DNA from: Deltaproteobacteria bacterium
Lineage (GTDB): Bacteria > Desulfobacterota > Desulfobulbia > Desulfobulbales > SURF-16
Direction of reading: 5' to 3'
Assembly (NCBI GenBank): GCA_016219175.1
Contig: JACRCD010000027.1
Coordinates: forward strand, 1-36,457
DNA length: 36,457 bases
Shown here: positions 7,343-16,652 of the stretch, in pieces
Numbering within the stretch: the stretch's first letter is position 1
How the letters are laid out: each line of letters opens with the position of its first letter
The notes under the pieces: model-generated
Told to the model about the DNA's origin: nothing
Databases searched by the model: none
What the model saw: the letters and a program-made list of their open reading frames with translations, nothing else
Made by a program: the position numbers and the translations under genes

Positions 7343-7673
7343 GAAATGCCGGATGGTGAATCGGGGCGCGGACCACGCCAACGACTTGATATTTTGGGTC
7401 GAAGTGCCCTGGAACCAGCGGATTTTAGGGCTATGATGGGTTTTTTGACGGGACAATGCGCACTGTATGGGGGCGATTGACATGGCAAGAAGAGCCAATT
7501 GTCATTGTCTTCCTGGTTATGTTGCGCATTTTGAGGGTGAAGCTGAACGATGTAAGGCGGATAAAGCCGTTTTCCTGAACAATTTTCTGAAATATTGAAG
7601 GGATTTACTTGGTCCAGCCTCGGACTCTCCTCCAGCCCGGCCCTTGCGGCCGTGGCCGGAGGAAACCGAGGCC
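7343..7673. other. Gene-poor spacer containing a transposase scrap
   Basis: Apart from the 38-codon transposase-like remnant at 7482-7598 I see no gene. The right part (about 7620-7670) is GC-rich and lies just past the stop of the OsmC-family gene. No clear T-tailed terminator is present. Confidence 0.5.
7482..7598 (+). pseudogene. N-terminal remnant of a second Y1/RAYT-like transposase
   Basis: The 38-codon frame begins MARRANCHCLPGYVAHF, very close to the conserved start of another RAYT branch (MAR+R...LPGY..H). It drifts and stops within 21 codons, and no HUH motif or catalytic Tyr follows. It is a dead fragment from a different subfamily than the intact copy at 5598. Confidence 0.45.
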
Positions 7674-8255
7674 TTACCCTTTGTCAAGTTCGACAGTGAC
7701 AGAGGTTTTACCGGCAAAGAGCGTATTGTAGACAGGTGAATACTTCTTGCCCATCTCGATCAACAGTTCCTTTTCTTTTTCTGGAGCCTCGGCATCGATC
7801 TTAAAAGTGATTCTGATGTTCTGGTACCCAACCGGAACCTCGTTGGAAACCCCCAGGAAGCCTCGCAGGTCGAGGTCTCCTTCAAGTCTTGAATCGACAC
7901 CCCGGATTTCAATCCCTCTCGCTGCCGCATGGTAGACGATGGTGCTCGTCACACATGCCGCCAGGGCGTTCAGGAGATGTTCCACAGGGTTCGCCCCCTG
8001 GTCTTGGCCGAGAAGCAGGGCCGGTTCATCCGCCTCAAGCACAAATGGAGTTTCATGGGCATGTGTTTTATTGGCCCCATAGAAATCCTTCACGGTGGTG
8101 CGGTTATGTCCACCGTTGACCCATCTGTTGGTAATACGGAAATTAAACCTCGCGATTTCAGGATCCTCCTTCACCGCATCGATTGTTGAATACAGCTTGT
8201 CAACCGCAACCCCATTCACCATTCTTTCGAGTTTTTCAGCCAGTTGTGCTGTCAT
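7674..8255 (-). CDS. OsmC-family protein with one conserved Cys
   Basis: This 193-aa OsmC/Ohr-fold protein starts at 8255, where GGAGGTGA is suitably spaced; a TTG start five codons earlier would place the ribosome site inside the gene. The signature ANPVEHLLNALAACVTSTI (about 88-106) carries Cys101, equivalent to the peroxidatic Cys. The second reactive Cys, normally in a CPV/CPY motif, is replaced: residues 171-177 read KYSPVYN, with Ser173. Classic Ohr/OsmC enzymes reduce organic hydroperoxides with a Cys pair, so this member may use a different mechanism or have another role. It is transcribed alone, converging on the transposase remnant. Confidence 0.9.
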   Translation of the reverse strand: MTAQLAEKLERMVNGVAVDKLYSTIDAVKEDPEIARFNFRITNRWVNGGHNRTTVKDFYGANKTHAHETPFVLEADEPALLLGQDQGANPVEHLLNALAACVTSTIVYHAAARGIEIRGVDSRLEGDLDLRGFLGVSNEVPVGYQNIRITFKIDAEAPEKEKELLIEMGKKYSPVYNTLFAGKTSVTVELDKG

Positions 8256-8471
8256 ATCAATCACCTCCAAAAAAAGAATAATTATTATTAATCCTGCTCT
8301 GGAAATAATATAAACATTGAGCGATCAATAGCCAGTCCAGGTTGGGCATTTAAATTGCCAGGCAGTGCACCTGTCGGAATCCAGCCGGAAAAGGCCTATG
8401 AATTCCAGGGACATCCTGGTAAGTATCGTTTGCTCGAAGGCAGACTGTAAAAAGTCAAGGGGGACGGGGAC
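8256..8471. other. Intergenic region with possible decayed reading frame
   Basis: The AT-rich part (8271-8310) likely contains the promoter of the OsmC-family gene. On the plus strand a start-less open frame ends at 8450 (reading ...AYEFQGHPGKYRLLEGRL), which could be the tail of a lost gene. I do not recognise it. Confidence 0.3.
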
Positions 8472-8672
8472 ATGGAGATCCATAAAATGAGCGACACGGA
8501 TGAACAGGGGCCGCGCGGGATGGCAAGAGCGGTTTGCGGGACTGCGGGGGGAGCGGCAACTCTGGTCAGGCTGTCAGCAGGCATTGCCGTTGTTGCCTGT
8601 CTGTGCTGGTTCGTGAAAGATTTGGTAGGGATAAGGAAAAAAAGAAAAAAGACAAGGAGCGGGAGGCTTTAG
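8472..8672 (+). CDS. Possible small membrane protein
   Basis: A 66-aa frame with a purine-rich sequence upstream, one hydrophobic segment (about residues 30-50) and a very basic tail (RKKRKKTRSGR). It reads like a small single-pass protein, but the composition could also arise by chance in GC-rich DNA. No family is recognised. Confidence 0.3.
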   Translation: MEIHKMSDTDEQGPRGMARAVCGTAGGAATLVRLSAGIAVVACLCWFVKDLVGIRKKRKKTRSGRL

Positions 8673-8713
8673 AGACCAGCCGCATCCTCAAGCCGCCACT
8701 GAATGTCTTTTAT

Positions 8714-8765
8714 ATGAAAGTCGACGGTGCTCGAAACTGCCCATGCCGGAGCGTCGGACTTTCAT
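8714..8765. repeat. Palindromic repeat (REP-like hairpin)
   Basis: ATGAAAGTCGACG (8714-8726) pairs with CGTCGGACTTTCAT (8752-8765) with one bulged base. The 25-nt loop is itself partly complementary. It looks like a dispersed hairpin repeat rather than a terminator, because no T-run follows. Confidence 0.55.
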
Positions 8766-8804
8766 GGTTCGTTGTGTCTGGCCAGCCTGGTCCAGCCATG
8801 CTGG

Positions 8805-9047
8805 TTAGCAGATCACCTTTAGCCCAAGCTTTTTATAGTCAGCAAGGGCCCTGTCCTGGATAATGAGAGTCAATTTGCGGGAAATGGACTGCCAAATAAT
8901 CAGGCGGCCAAAATGGTCTTTGTGTTTCGAGCGGGGAAGGCGGTGGCAGCTAGCCGCTTCGAAGCCGGCAAGTTGAAGGATGGAAAGGCCCGACTGACGG
9001 ACGGCATCCGGAAAGTCATCGGGCCTCACGTTAATAAAAATGCCCAC
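8805..9047 (-). pseudogene. C-terminal fragment of a VapC-like PIN-domain toxin
   Basis: The 80-aa frame matches the last two thirds of a PIN domain. KHKDHFGRLIIWQSI corresponds to the usual HxDPFDRxLIAQA, and LTLIIQDRALADYKKLGLKVI to the usual strand-Asp-x-x-F-x-Y-x-x-x-V-L ending. The N-terminal part with the first catalytic Asp is missing, and DPFDR has become DHFGR. No antitoxin gene is next to it. It is almost certainly inactive, a relic of a type II toxin-antitoxin pair. Confidence 0.65.
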
Positions 9048-9175
9048 ATGTAGCTGATATGCGGAGTTTATTTTCTCTGCTCCCTGTCCCCGGACCAGAT
9101 GTCTAATTTTTCAAGATACCCTAATGATGATGAAATCAAAGAAATGAATAAAGATTTTTGCTTCGGGATTTCAGG

Positions 9176-9412
9176 TTAAAACATGGGAGTAATAGCGGAT
9201 AGCCAGCTCTGAAACAGGTTCACGCTTCCATCGCTCATCATAACGGCGCCAACAAAACAGGCGGCAACCCAGACGCCGACAAGAAGCGGAGCAAACGCAG
9301 CAAGAACTATGATATTTCCGGAAACTTCCTGCTCGATTTCAGCAGTATGGTCATTTTGGGCAGCACTCTTGGATTGGATTTTGATTTGAATATTATTTGG
9401 GATTGTTTTCAT
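9176..9412 (-). CDS. Small membrane protein of unknown function
   Basis: The 78-aa protein has a good ribosome site (AAGGAG nine bases before ATG). A polar N-terminus (residues 1-31) is followed by a strong hydrophobic helix (about 32-60) and a short amphipathic C-terminus. No family is recognised. It lies alone between the VapC relic and the signalling genes. Confidence 0.6.
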   Translation of the reverse strand: MKTIPNNIQIKIQSKSAAQNDHTAEIEQEVSGNIIVLAAFAPLLVGVWVAACFVGAVMMSDGSVNLFQSWLSAITPMF

Positions 9413-9753
9413 GTTACGACTCCTTGTGTTAGCGGATTATTCGGCCGACGTGTTACAATGTGGCATAGCTATTTTTGTGCCAAGCAGGCATAACGTAACA
9501 AAAATATGAGTAAATGATTGATTTGTCAGCGAAAAAATAGAAGTTATCCAGGCGGCGCAAGTTGTCTGTGAAGACAGAAAGTGTGAAATTCCCCAGTAAT
9601 ATTTCTCGGCTGGGTCAAATAACCACTTTGTGGCATGGTCGAGCTGGGGTGTAGTATCACGTGACGGCAAATCGGTCTTATAGGATTTGGCGCGAGCCCC
9701 GGGCGGATTCGATTGTCTTGTAGCCGTCACAAAGGCGGAACTCGTAACGCCTC
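9413..9753. other. Intergenic region between small membrane gene and HD-GYP gene
   Basis: No supportable gene. The only notable structure is an 8-bp inverted repeat GTGACGGC (9661-9668) / GCCGTCAC (9723-9730) around a GC-rich centre, just beyond the stop of the HD-GYP gene. It lacks a T-run. Confidence 0.4.
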
Positions 9754-11331
9754 TTACGGCAAACTGCCCCTGAAGACCTTTTTGATATGGATGAAATGAT
9801 CGATGTTTGCCAGGAAGATGTCCACCAGGGCGGGGTCGAAATGACTGCCTTTTTCCTGGTTGAAATAGGCCAGGATTTCAGGCATATCATAGGCCTTTCG
9901 ATAGACCCGGTCATTGCACAGGGCGTCAAAGACATCGGCGATGGCGGTAATTCTGGCGAAGATATGGATATCCTCACCCCGCAGCCCCTGGGGATAGCCG
10001 CTGCCGTCGAATCTTTCGTGGTGCTGCACGGCGATGATGGCCGCCGCCTTCATGATCTCCCTGCTTGACGCGACCAGCATGTCGCGGCCGATGGCGGCAT
10101 GATTTTTCATGGTTGAGAATTCGTCTTCCGAAAGCGGTCCCGGATTGTTCAAAATAGTGTCGGGAATGGCGACCTTGCCCACATCATGCATGGGAGCCGC
10201 CAAACGCAGAATTTCAACCTTGGCCGGGTTGAGGCCGCATTTTTCGCCGAGCAGCCTGCTGTATTCGGACACCCTCTTGACGTGAAAACCGGTTTCCTGG
10301 GAACGGGCCTCGGCAATCTCGCCCAGGGTGTAAATGATTTCCTTTTGGGTGTCTTCAATCTCCATGTTGAGATGGGTGTTTTCAAAGGCGATATGCACGT
10401 TGGTGCAGAAGATTTCGATGAGTGATTTGTTGAGCTCGCTCAATTCATTCCAGCCTTCGCAGTAGATGACGGTTTCAGCGCCCACCTCGCTGCTGAAGTA
10501 GCCGATGTATCTGTCGGCAAAGTAAAGGCATTTTTTTTGGGAAATAGCCTCATTCAGGTCTTGCAGAACGTTTGCCGGCAGCTGATCGCCGTTGTTTATC
10601 TCCGTCAACCCCTCGAATTTGCCGGTGGCGGCGAGAATATCGAATTTTTTTGCCGATTTGGTTGCGGCAAACCCCGAGGTCTCAAAAACAATGGCATCGG
10701 CATCCATATGCAGGATGGAGACCAGCTGGGTCAGGACGCCGGAGGCGAGTTGTTTGAGTGACCGTAATTCAAACAGATTTGCCGAGGCGTCGATAATTCT
10801 TCTCAGTCCTTTCCTGTTTGCTTCAATGATGAGCATGTCCCTGTAAGTTCGTAATGAGGAAACCATGACGGTGAAGAGTTTTTGCGAGGAAAGCTCGGTC
10901 TTTTCCTTGTAGTCATTGATGTCATACTCGACGATGACCTTTTCTTCAGGGGCCTGGCCGGGCTGGCCTGTTCTGAGGATGATGCGGACAAAGGGGTTGT
11001 TCCGTGCCTTGCGGACATATTCGACAAACGCCAGTCCCGCGTTCTGGGTTTCCATGACCACGTCGAGCAGGATGACCGCCGTGTCCGGGTGCTGGCCGAT
11101 CATGTCTCGTGCTTCGCTGCCGCTGTAGGCATGAAGAAAATGCAGACTCCTGTTGTCATAGCGGAAATTTTTCAGCACCAGGGTGGTGATGCTGTGGACT
11201 TCCTGGTCGTCATCAACAATCAGGATTTTCCAGCATTTAGCCGGGAGTTGCCGGGGAGCGGAGCTTTGGCTCCCGTCAGGCAGGGAGTTTTCCTGTTCGT
11301 CAAAGAAAATCAGCTCATCATTGCTCGTCAT
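9754..11331 (-). CDS. Response regulator with DUF3369 and HD-GYP phosphodiesterase output
   Basis: The 525-aa protein has three parts. A receiver domain (about 35-155) has acidic Asp40-42, phospho-acceptor Asp90 in VILLDVVM, Thr121 and Lys142/144. A DUF3369 sensor-like domain follows (about 170-325). An HD-GYP domain (about 330-510) has His382-Asp383 in PMHDVGK, His437-His438, GSGYP (443-447) and Asp466. HD-GYP enzymes degrade cyclic di-GMP, and all visible metal ligands and the GYP loop are kept, so it should be active. AAGGAG lies seven bases before ATG. It sits 86 bases downstream of a histidine kinase on the same strand, its likely phosphodonor. Confidence 0.93.
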   Translation of the reverse strand: MTSNDELIFFDEQENSLPDGSQSSAPRQLPAKCWKILIVDDDQEVHSITTLVLKNFRYDNRSLHFLHAYSGSEARDMIGQHPDTAVILLDVVMETQNAGLAFVEYVRKARNNPFVRIILRTGQPGQAPEEKVIVEYDINDYKEKTELSSQKLFTVMVSSLRTYRDMLIIEANRKGLRRIIDASANLFELRSLKQLASGVLTQLVSILHMDADAIVFETSGFAATKSAKKFDILAATGKFEGLTEINNGDQLPANVLQDLNEAISQKKCLYFADRYIGYFSSEVGAETVIYCEGWNELSELNKSLIEIFCTNVHIAFENTHLNMEIEDTQKEIIYTLGEIAEARSQETGFHVKRVSEYSRLLGEKCGLNPAKVEILRLAAPMHDVGKVAIPDTILNNPGPLSEDEFSTMKNHAAIGRDMLVASSREIMKAAAIIAVQHHERFDGSGYPQGLRGEDIHIFARITAIADVFDALCNDRVYRKAYDMPEILAYFNQEKGSHFDPALVDIFLANIDHFIHIKKVFRGSLP

Positions 11332-11417
11332 GTATCCGCTCCTTAAATATCCGGCGCCGTGTGCTACGGGCTAACGGGGTTGTGCGATGAATTTCCGGGG
11401 CGCTTATTCGGGGCCCC

Positions 11418-13295
11418 TCATGTCAGAGGAATGCTGACGGCGAATGTTGTTCCCTTGCCCGGTTCACTCTGGCAGGTGATGCCGCCGTTCAGTTTCTGGG
11501 TAATAATATTATAGATGATGTGCAAGCCCAGGCCGCTGCCGCCATTTCTCCTGTTTGTGGTAAAAAAAGGTTCAAAGATATGAGCGCGGTCATTGGCGGA
11601 GATTCCCCTGCCATTATCACGGAACTGGAAATGGAGAAAATTTTCCGCCCGGGAAAAGTCAAGACAGATCACGCCTGACTCCCACTCTTCATAGGCATGA
11701 TTCAGCGCATTGGTGAAGAGATTGGTCAGTATCTGGGAGAAGGCGCCGGGATAGCTGTGCAACTGGATTTCCGTATCACAGTTGACCTTGATGGCATGGC
11801 TGGTTTTTTTCAGCACGGGCCGGAGGCTCAACATTACCTCATCGATGTACTGGCGCAGGTTGAAGGTCCGTTTCGCTTCCCCTGACTGGTCAATGGCAAC
11901 CTGTTTGAAGCCGCGGATCAGCTCCCCGGCCCGGTTCAGGTTGGACTGGAGCAGGGTGCTTGATTCCTGGCACACGGTGAGATACTCCTCGAAATCGCGG
12001 CGTTTCATTTTGCCGCCCTGGTACAGCTTGACCATCTGTTCTGTTTCCTTGTCAAGATGGGTGGCGGCGGTATAGGCTATGCCGACGGGGGTATTGATTT
12101 CATGGGCAATCCCGGCCACCAGGGCGCCCAGGGAGGCCATTTTTTCCGACTGCACCAGCTGGGCCTGGGTTTTCTGCAGCTGATCCAGGGTATTTAGCAG
12201 ATCTTCGTTGGCGGCATTGAGCTGGGCCGTGCGTTTCCGCACCCGTTCATCCAGAGTGGCCGTCAATTCGCGTAATTTCTGTTCCGCCTTTTTCTTTTCA
12301 TTCTGGATTCGCAGTTCATCGGTGATATCCTTGAACAGCACCACAGCGCCGATAACCGTTTTATCCTCGATGATCGGCGCGCTGACCAGACGAACGGGAA
12401 AGCTTGCGCCATCCTCTTTCGCGAAAACTTCATGCCGGCTCTTATGAGATTTTCCGTCTTTAAAAGAGGCGAAGATCGGGCATCGGGAGGATTCAAACCG
12501 GGAACCGTCTTCCCTGGTCGGACGGAAAAAAAGGCGGTAGGGGATGCCGAACACATCTTTTTCGCGGTAGCCGGTCAATTTTTCCGCCGTGGCATTGAGA
12601 AAGGTGATGCTGCCTTCGACATCCACGCCGAAGATGCCCTCGGCCACCGAATTGAGGATCAATTCGTTCTGCCGGTTTACTATGGCCAGTTCAATCTCCG
12701 TGGCCTTCTGTTCCCGGATCTGTTTTTCCAGGGTTTCAGTCAGGGTGCGGAAGTCCTTTTCGACCTGCTTTCTTTCGCTGATGTCTTGTTTGATGAAGGC
12801 AATCCAGGAGAAGGCGCCGTTTGCGTCAGTAATCGGCAGGACGGAAACCTGCTCAAAAAAAGGATCGCCGGTTTTTTTGTAACTGGTGATTTCCCCCTGC
12901 CAGACATCGCCGCCGCTGATTGATGCCAGAGAAAATCCCGGCATGCTACCCTGGTCGTGCAGGGCTAATTCATCCAGGTTGTGACCGACCGCCTCTTCAT
13001 ATTGGTACCCTGAGGTGGAGGTGAAAACCGTATTGATGTACTCGATCCTGCCCTTGGTGTCGGTGATGATCAGGGTGTTGGGGCTGTATTGCACGAGATA
13101 GGCGAGACGCCGCATCAACTTCTGCGGCGGTTGGATCTGCTGTTCACTTGTGCGGGTTGTTTCGCGTTCAGTCATGGCCGGATTGAGTGCGTGGGTGGCA
13201 GAAAAATATTTCAGAATCTTTTTATACATGTATTTCCAGCGGCTATCACATGTTTTTTTAAAAAAAAGCAATAATAACTGCTTCATGGCGTCCAT
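11418..13295 (-). CDS. PAS-domain sensor histidine kinase
   Basis: The start is uncertain. The frame is open to an ATG at 13418, but I prefer 13295 (MDAMKQ), because the earlier start leaves almost no room for promoters shared with divergent corA. Numbering here is from 13418. There are two PAS domains (about 103-215 and 247-370), with PAC-type endings KQDISERK and FKDITDELR. A coiled coil (about 370-425) is followed by HisKA with His439 in GIAHEINTPVG, then HATPase_c with Asn570 (NLFTNALNHAYEE), DNGRG (601-605) and GSGLGLH (627-633). No transmembrane segment is obvious, so it probably senses an intracellular or redox/ligand signal. It should phosphorylate the HD-GYP regulator encoded next. 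Confidence 0.9.
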   Translation of the reverse strand: MDAMKQLLLLFFKKTCDSRWKYMYKKILKYFSATHALNPAMTERETTRTSEQQIQPPQKLMRRLAYLVQYSPNTLIITDTKGRIEYINTVFTSTSGYQYEEAVGHNLDELALHDQGSMPGFSLASISGGDVWQGEITSYKKTGDPFFEQVSVLPITDANGAFSWIAFIKQDISERKQVEKDFRTLTETLEKQIREQKATEIELAIVNRQNELILNSVAEGIFGVDVEGSITFLNATAEKLTGYREKDVFGIPYRLFFRPTREDGSRFESSRCPIFASFKDGKSHKSRHEVFAKEDGASFPVRLVSAPIIEDKTVIGAVVLFKDITDELRIQNEKKKAEQKLRELTATLDERVRKRTAQLNAANEDLLNTLDQLQKTQAQLVQSEKMASLGALVAGIAHEINTPVGIAYTAATHLDKETEQMVKLYQGGKMKRRDFEEYLTVCQESSTLLQSNLNRAGELIRGFKQVAIDQSGEAKRTFNLRQYIDEVMLSLRPVLKKTSHAIKVNCDTEIQLHSYPGAFSQILTNLFTNALNHAYEEWESGVICLDFSRAENFLHFQFRDNGRGISANDRAHIFEPFFTTNRRNGGSGLGLHIIYNIITQKLNGGITCQSEPGKGTTFAVSIPLT

Positions 13296-13466
13296 TTCGG
13301 GCTCGTTATATTCTGCATTGACAATTTCAGGCGTTAGTAGGCAAGCTATAATGTAACGATCGGAACTGCTCAAGCGTTGCGACTGACGGCGGAAGGCACA
13401 GGTACGGGATTCCGGCATATATTCTTATGTCACTGTGGCGCCGTTCATTGTGCCGGGGGGAAGAAG

Positions 13467-14531
13467 ATGATTGACAGAATTTTTCAGCAGTTTTCCCGAA
13501 AAGCGGGATTGCCTCCCGGTTCCGTTGTCCACGTGGGCGAAGAAAGAGAACAGCGGAGCAGGATATACTTTGTCCGGTATTCGGAAAGCGAGTGCCGGGA
13601 ACAGGAATATCTGAATATTCAGGATCTTCCGGACGACGCCAGCGAAGGGACGGTCACCTGGGTCCATGTCAACGGCATTCATCAGGCCCGGATGATTGAA
13701 GAGCTGGGCCGGAAATTTGATTTCCACTTCCTGGTGCTGGAAGACATTGCCGATACCGGCCATCGGCCGAAAATCGATGACTGGGAGGACTATTTTTTTC
13801 TGATTCTGAAATCCCTGGTCTACGACGAGGAGGCGCAGTTTGTCCTGCCGGATCATGTCAGCATCATCTGCGCCGCCAATATGGTTTTTTCCTTCCAGGA
13901 ATCCGGCCCCGATCTCTTCAGGTCGGTCAGGGAAAGAATTAATGACGGCAAGGGGAGAATCCGCAAAAAAGGCGCGGATTATTTGGTTTATGCCCTGCTG
14001 GATACGGTTGTTGACGGTTATTTCTCGGCCCTGGAAAAAATCGGGGACAGGATCGAAATTCTGGAGGAAGCCATTCTGGAAAACAGCAATCGCGGCGCTT
14101 TTCACCGCATTCACGCCTTGAAACGGGAAATGACCGTCATCCGCAAATCAATCTGGCCGCTCCGGGATATTATCACCCGGCTTGAAATGAATGAACGGCT
14201 GATTGTTGACAACACCAGATATTATCTGCGGGATGTCCATGACCATGTTGTCCAGGCCATAGACATAGTGGAGACATTCCGCGACATGCTCGCCAATCTG
14301 CATGAGGTCACCCTTTCCCTCAACAGCAATAAGATGAACGAGATCATGAAGGTGCTGACCATCATCGCCACCATATTTATTCCCTTGACTTTTATTGCCG
14401 GGGTCTATGGAATGAATTTTAAATACATGCCTGAACTTGAGTGGCGCTGGGGGTATTTTGGTGTGCTCGCCTTTATGCTCATGGTTGGCTCAATTATGGG
14501 CTACTATTTCAAGATAAAGAAATGGCTGTAG
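13467..14531 (+). CDS. corA: CorA-family magnesium/cobalt transporter
   Basis: A 354-aa CorA/MIT-family channel. The start at 13467 follows GGGGGGAAG; the frame open from 13377 has no family-like sequence before this ATG. The long cytoplasmic N-terminal domain ends in an extended helix. Two C-terminal membrane helices follow, TM1 (VLTIIATIFIPLTFIAG) ending in the signature YGMNF, and TM2 (GVLAFMLMVGSIMGYYF), then a basic KIKKWL tail. GMN is the selectivity-filter motif for Mg2+/Co2+. It lies 25 bases before pta and may be cotranscribed with the carbon-metabolism genes. Confidence 0.93.
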   Translation: MIDRIFQQFSRKAGLPPGSVVHVGEEREQRSRIYFVRYSESECREQEYLNIQDLPDDASEGTVTWVHVNGIHQARMIEELGRKFDFHFLVLEDIADTGHRPKIDDWEDYFFLILKSLVYDEEAQFVLPDHVSIICAANMVFSFQESGPDLFRSVRERINDGKGRIRKKGADYLVYALLDTVVDGYFSALEKIGDRIEILEEAILENSNRGAFHRIHALKREMTVIRKSIWPLRDIITRLEMNERLIVDNTRYYLRDVHDHVVQAIDIVETFRDMLANLHEVTLSLNSNKMNEIMKVLTIIATIFIPLTFIAGVYGMNFKYMPELEWRWGYFGVLAFMLMVGSIMGYYFKIKKWL

Positions 14532-14556
14532 ACAGCCTTTCCGCGGGAAAGAACAG

Positions 14557-16650
14557 ATGTCCCAGAAAATTTACATAGCCAGTGGTGAGTCAGGCAGCGG
14601 CAAGTCCCTTGTGGTGCTGGGCATGATGGATCTCTTTGCCCGCAGCGGCCAGAAAATCGCCTGCTTTAAACCGCTTATCGCCTCGGGCGACCAGATTGAT
14701 CCGGACCTGCGCTTCATTATTGAGCGTTACAAGCCCGATCTGCCTTATGAAGCGATGTATGGCTGTACATCAGCCAGCGCCAGGGAGTTGATCAACTCCG
14801 GCAAATATAATGAACTTCTCAAGGCCATTCTGGAAAAATTCAAGGCCCTTGAAAGCAGGTGCGCCCAGGTTCTCAGCATAGGCACCGACTTCAGAAATAT
14901 CTCACCGGCCCTGGAGTTTGATTTCAACACGGATATCGCCAACAATCTCGGCTGCCCCGTGCTTTTTGTCATCAGCGGTCAGCACGCCACGGTGCAGGAG
15001 GTCATTGACCGGGTTACCACCATCATCGATTCTCTTACTGATCGAAACTGCGATATCCTGGCCATTGTCGTTAACCGTGTTCCATCCTATATGATCGGCG
15101 AGGTGACCAAGGGCCTTGATGAGGTCCTGGACGGCAATGTGCTGTTTTATGTGGTGCCGGAGAGCTCCATTCTGGCCAAGCCCACGGTGGGCAATATCGC
15201 CGACTCCCTTGGCGCGGTGTGTTTCAATGCGGAAGAGGAATGGCTGCACCGCCAGATCAGCAATTACAAGGTGGCGGCCATGGAGTTGCCGAATTTCCTC
15301 GGCTACATTGAACAGGGCAGCCTGATCATCGTGCCCGGCGACCGCTCCGACATCATTCTCGGCAGTCTGCTCTCCTACCCCTCGAAAAACTACCCGCAGA
15401 TCGCCGCCCTGCTCCTCACCGGCGGATTAAAGCCTGCCCCCCAGGTCAGCAAACTCATTGAAGGTCTTGACCGCTTCCCGGTGCCCATTCTCGGGGTGGA
15501 AACCGACACCTTCACCACGGCCATGAATGTCAATGCCTTGAGCGGGACTTTTGTCGCGGCCGATCAGCGGAAAATCGCCGCGGCGCTCGGGCTCATGGAG
15601 GCGGCCGTTGATCTGGTCTCCCTGGAAAGACGGTTGTCCATGTCCCGGTCCACCAAGGTTACGCCCTTGATGTTTGAGCATGACCTGCTGCAGAGAGCCA
15701 GGGAGAAACAGTGTTGTATCGTGCTGCCCGAGGGCAACGATGAGCGCATTCTGCAGGCGGCTGAAATCATCCGTCTGCGCGGGGTGGCTGAACTGACCCT
15801 GCTGGGAAACGTGACGGAAGTGCGAAACAAAATCAACGCCCTTGGCCTGCGTCTTGATGATGTGCGGATCATTGATCCCGCGACCTCCGAGATGCGGGAA
15901 AAATTCGCCGGCATCTACCATGAACTGCGGCAGCATAAGGGCATTTCCCCGCAGATGGCCCATGACACCGTGACCGACGTGAGCTATTTCGGCACCATGA
16001 TGGTCCATTGCGGCGATGCCGGCGGCATGGTTTCCTGGGCCGCGCACACGACCCAGCATACCATCCGTCCCGCCTTTGAAATTATCCGCACCAAGCCGGA
16101 CTGTTCCATTGTCTCAAGCGTTTTTCTCATGTGTCTTGCCGACCGGGTCCTGGTCTTCGGAGACTGTGCGGTTAATCCTGACCCCAATTCCCAGCAGCTT
16201 GCCGACATTGCCATCAGTTCGGCGGAAACCGCCGTCATGTTCGGCATCGAGCCGCGCATCGCCATGCTCTCCTACTCAACCGGGGAATCGGGCAAGGGCA
16301 AGGATGTGGACAAGGTGCGCGAGGCGGCGGCGATTGCCAGAAAACAAAGGCCCGACCTCAAGCTTGAAGGTCCCATTCAGTATGACGCCGCCATCGATCC
16401 GGGAGTGGCCAAGGCAAAGATGCCAGGCAGCGAGGTCGCGGGCCAGGCCACGGTTTTTATTTTTCCGGATCTCAACACCGGCAACAATACCTACAAGGCC
16501 GTGCAGCGCTCAGCAAACGTCGTGGCCATCGGTCCCCTGCTGCAGGGGCTCAATAAACCGGTCAATGATCTCAGCCGGGGCTGCACGGTGGCTGATATCG
16601 TCAACACCATCGCCATCACGGCCATTCAGGCCCGGTCAGGAGGCGCGTGA
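14557..16650 (+). CDS. pta: Phosphate acetyltransferase
   Basis: A 697-aa, full-length long-type Pta (E. coli enzyme about 714 aa). The N-terminal BioD-like P-loop domain has GESGSGKS at residues 10-17. A DRTGG domain occupies about 215-330, and the PTA_PTB catalytic domain about 375-695 (LPEGNDERILQAAEI, SYFGTMMVH, AMLSYSTGESGKG, and a C-terminal region with FPDLNTGNNTYKAVQR). It interconverts acetyl-CoA and acetyl phosphate. It overlaps or abuts ackA, so the two steps to acetate are coupled. Confidence 0.96.
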   Translation: MSQKIYIASGESGSGKSLVVLGMMDLFARSGQKIACFKPLIASGDQIDPDLRFIIERYKPDLPYEAMYGCTSASARELINSGKYNELLKAILEKFKALESRCAQVLSIGTDFRNISPALEFDFNTDIANNLGCPVLFVISGQHATVQEVIDRVTTIIDSLTDRNCDILAIVVNRVPSYMIGEVTKGLDEVLDGNVLFYVVPESSILAKPTVGNIADSLGAVCFNAEEEWLHRQISNYKVAAMELPNFLGYIEQGSLIIVPGDRSDIILGSLLSYPSKNYPQIAALLLTGGLKPAPQVSKLIEGLDRFPVPILGVETDTFTTAMNVNALSGTFVAADQRKIAAALGLMEAAVDLVSLERRLSMSRSTKVTPLMFEHDLLQRAREKQCCIVLPEGNDERILQAAEIIRLRGVAELTLLGNVTEVRNKINALGLRLDDVRIIDPATSEMREKFAGIYHELRQHKGISPQMAHDTVTDVSYFGTMMVHCGDAGGMVSWAAHTTQHTIRPAFEIIRTKPDCSIVSSVFLMCLADRVLVFGDCAVNPDPNSQQLADIAISSAETAVMFGIEPRIAMLSYSTGESGKGKDVDKVREAAAIARKQRPDLKLEGPIQYDAAIDPGVAKAKMPGSEVAGQATVFIFPDLNTGNNTYKAVQRSANVVAIGPLLQGLNKPVNDLSRGCTVADIVNTIAITAIQARSGGA

Positions 16651-16652
16651 TC

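Noticed and set aside
9437-9730. Minus-strand 97-codon frame
   Set aside because: No ribosome site or family resemblance, and composition typical of non-coding DNA.
13318-13352. TTGACA and TATAAT as a corA promoter
   Set aside because: The spacer is 23 bases, too long for a standard sigma-70 promoter, though each box alone looks good.
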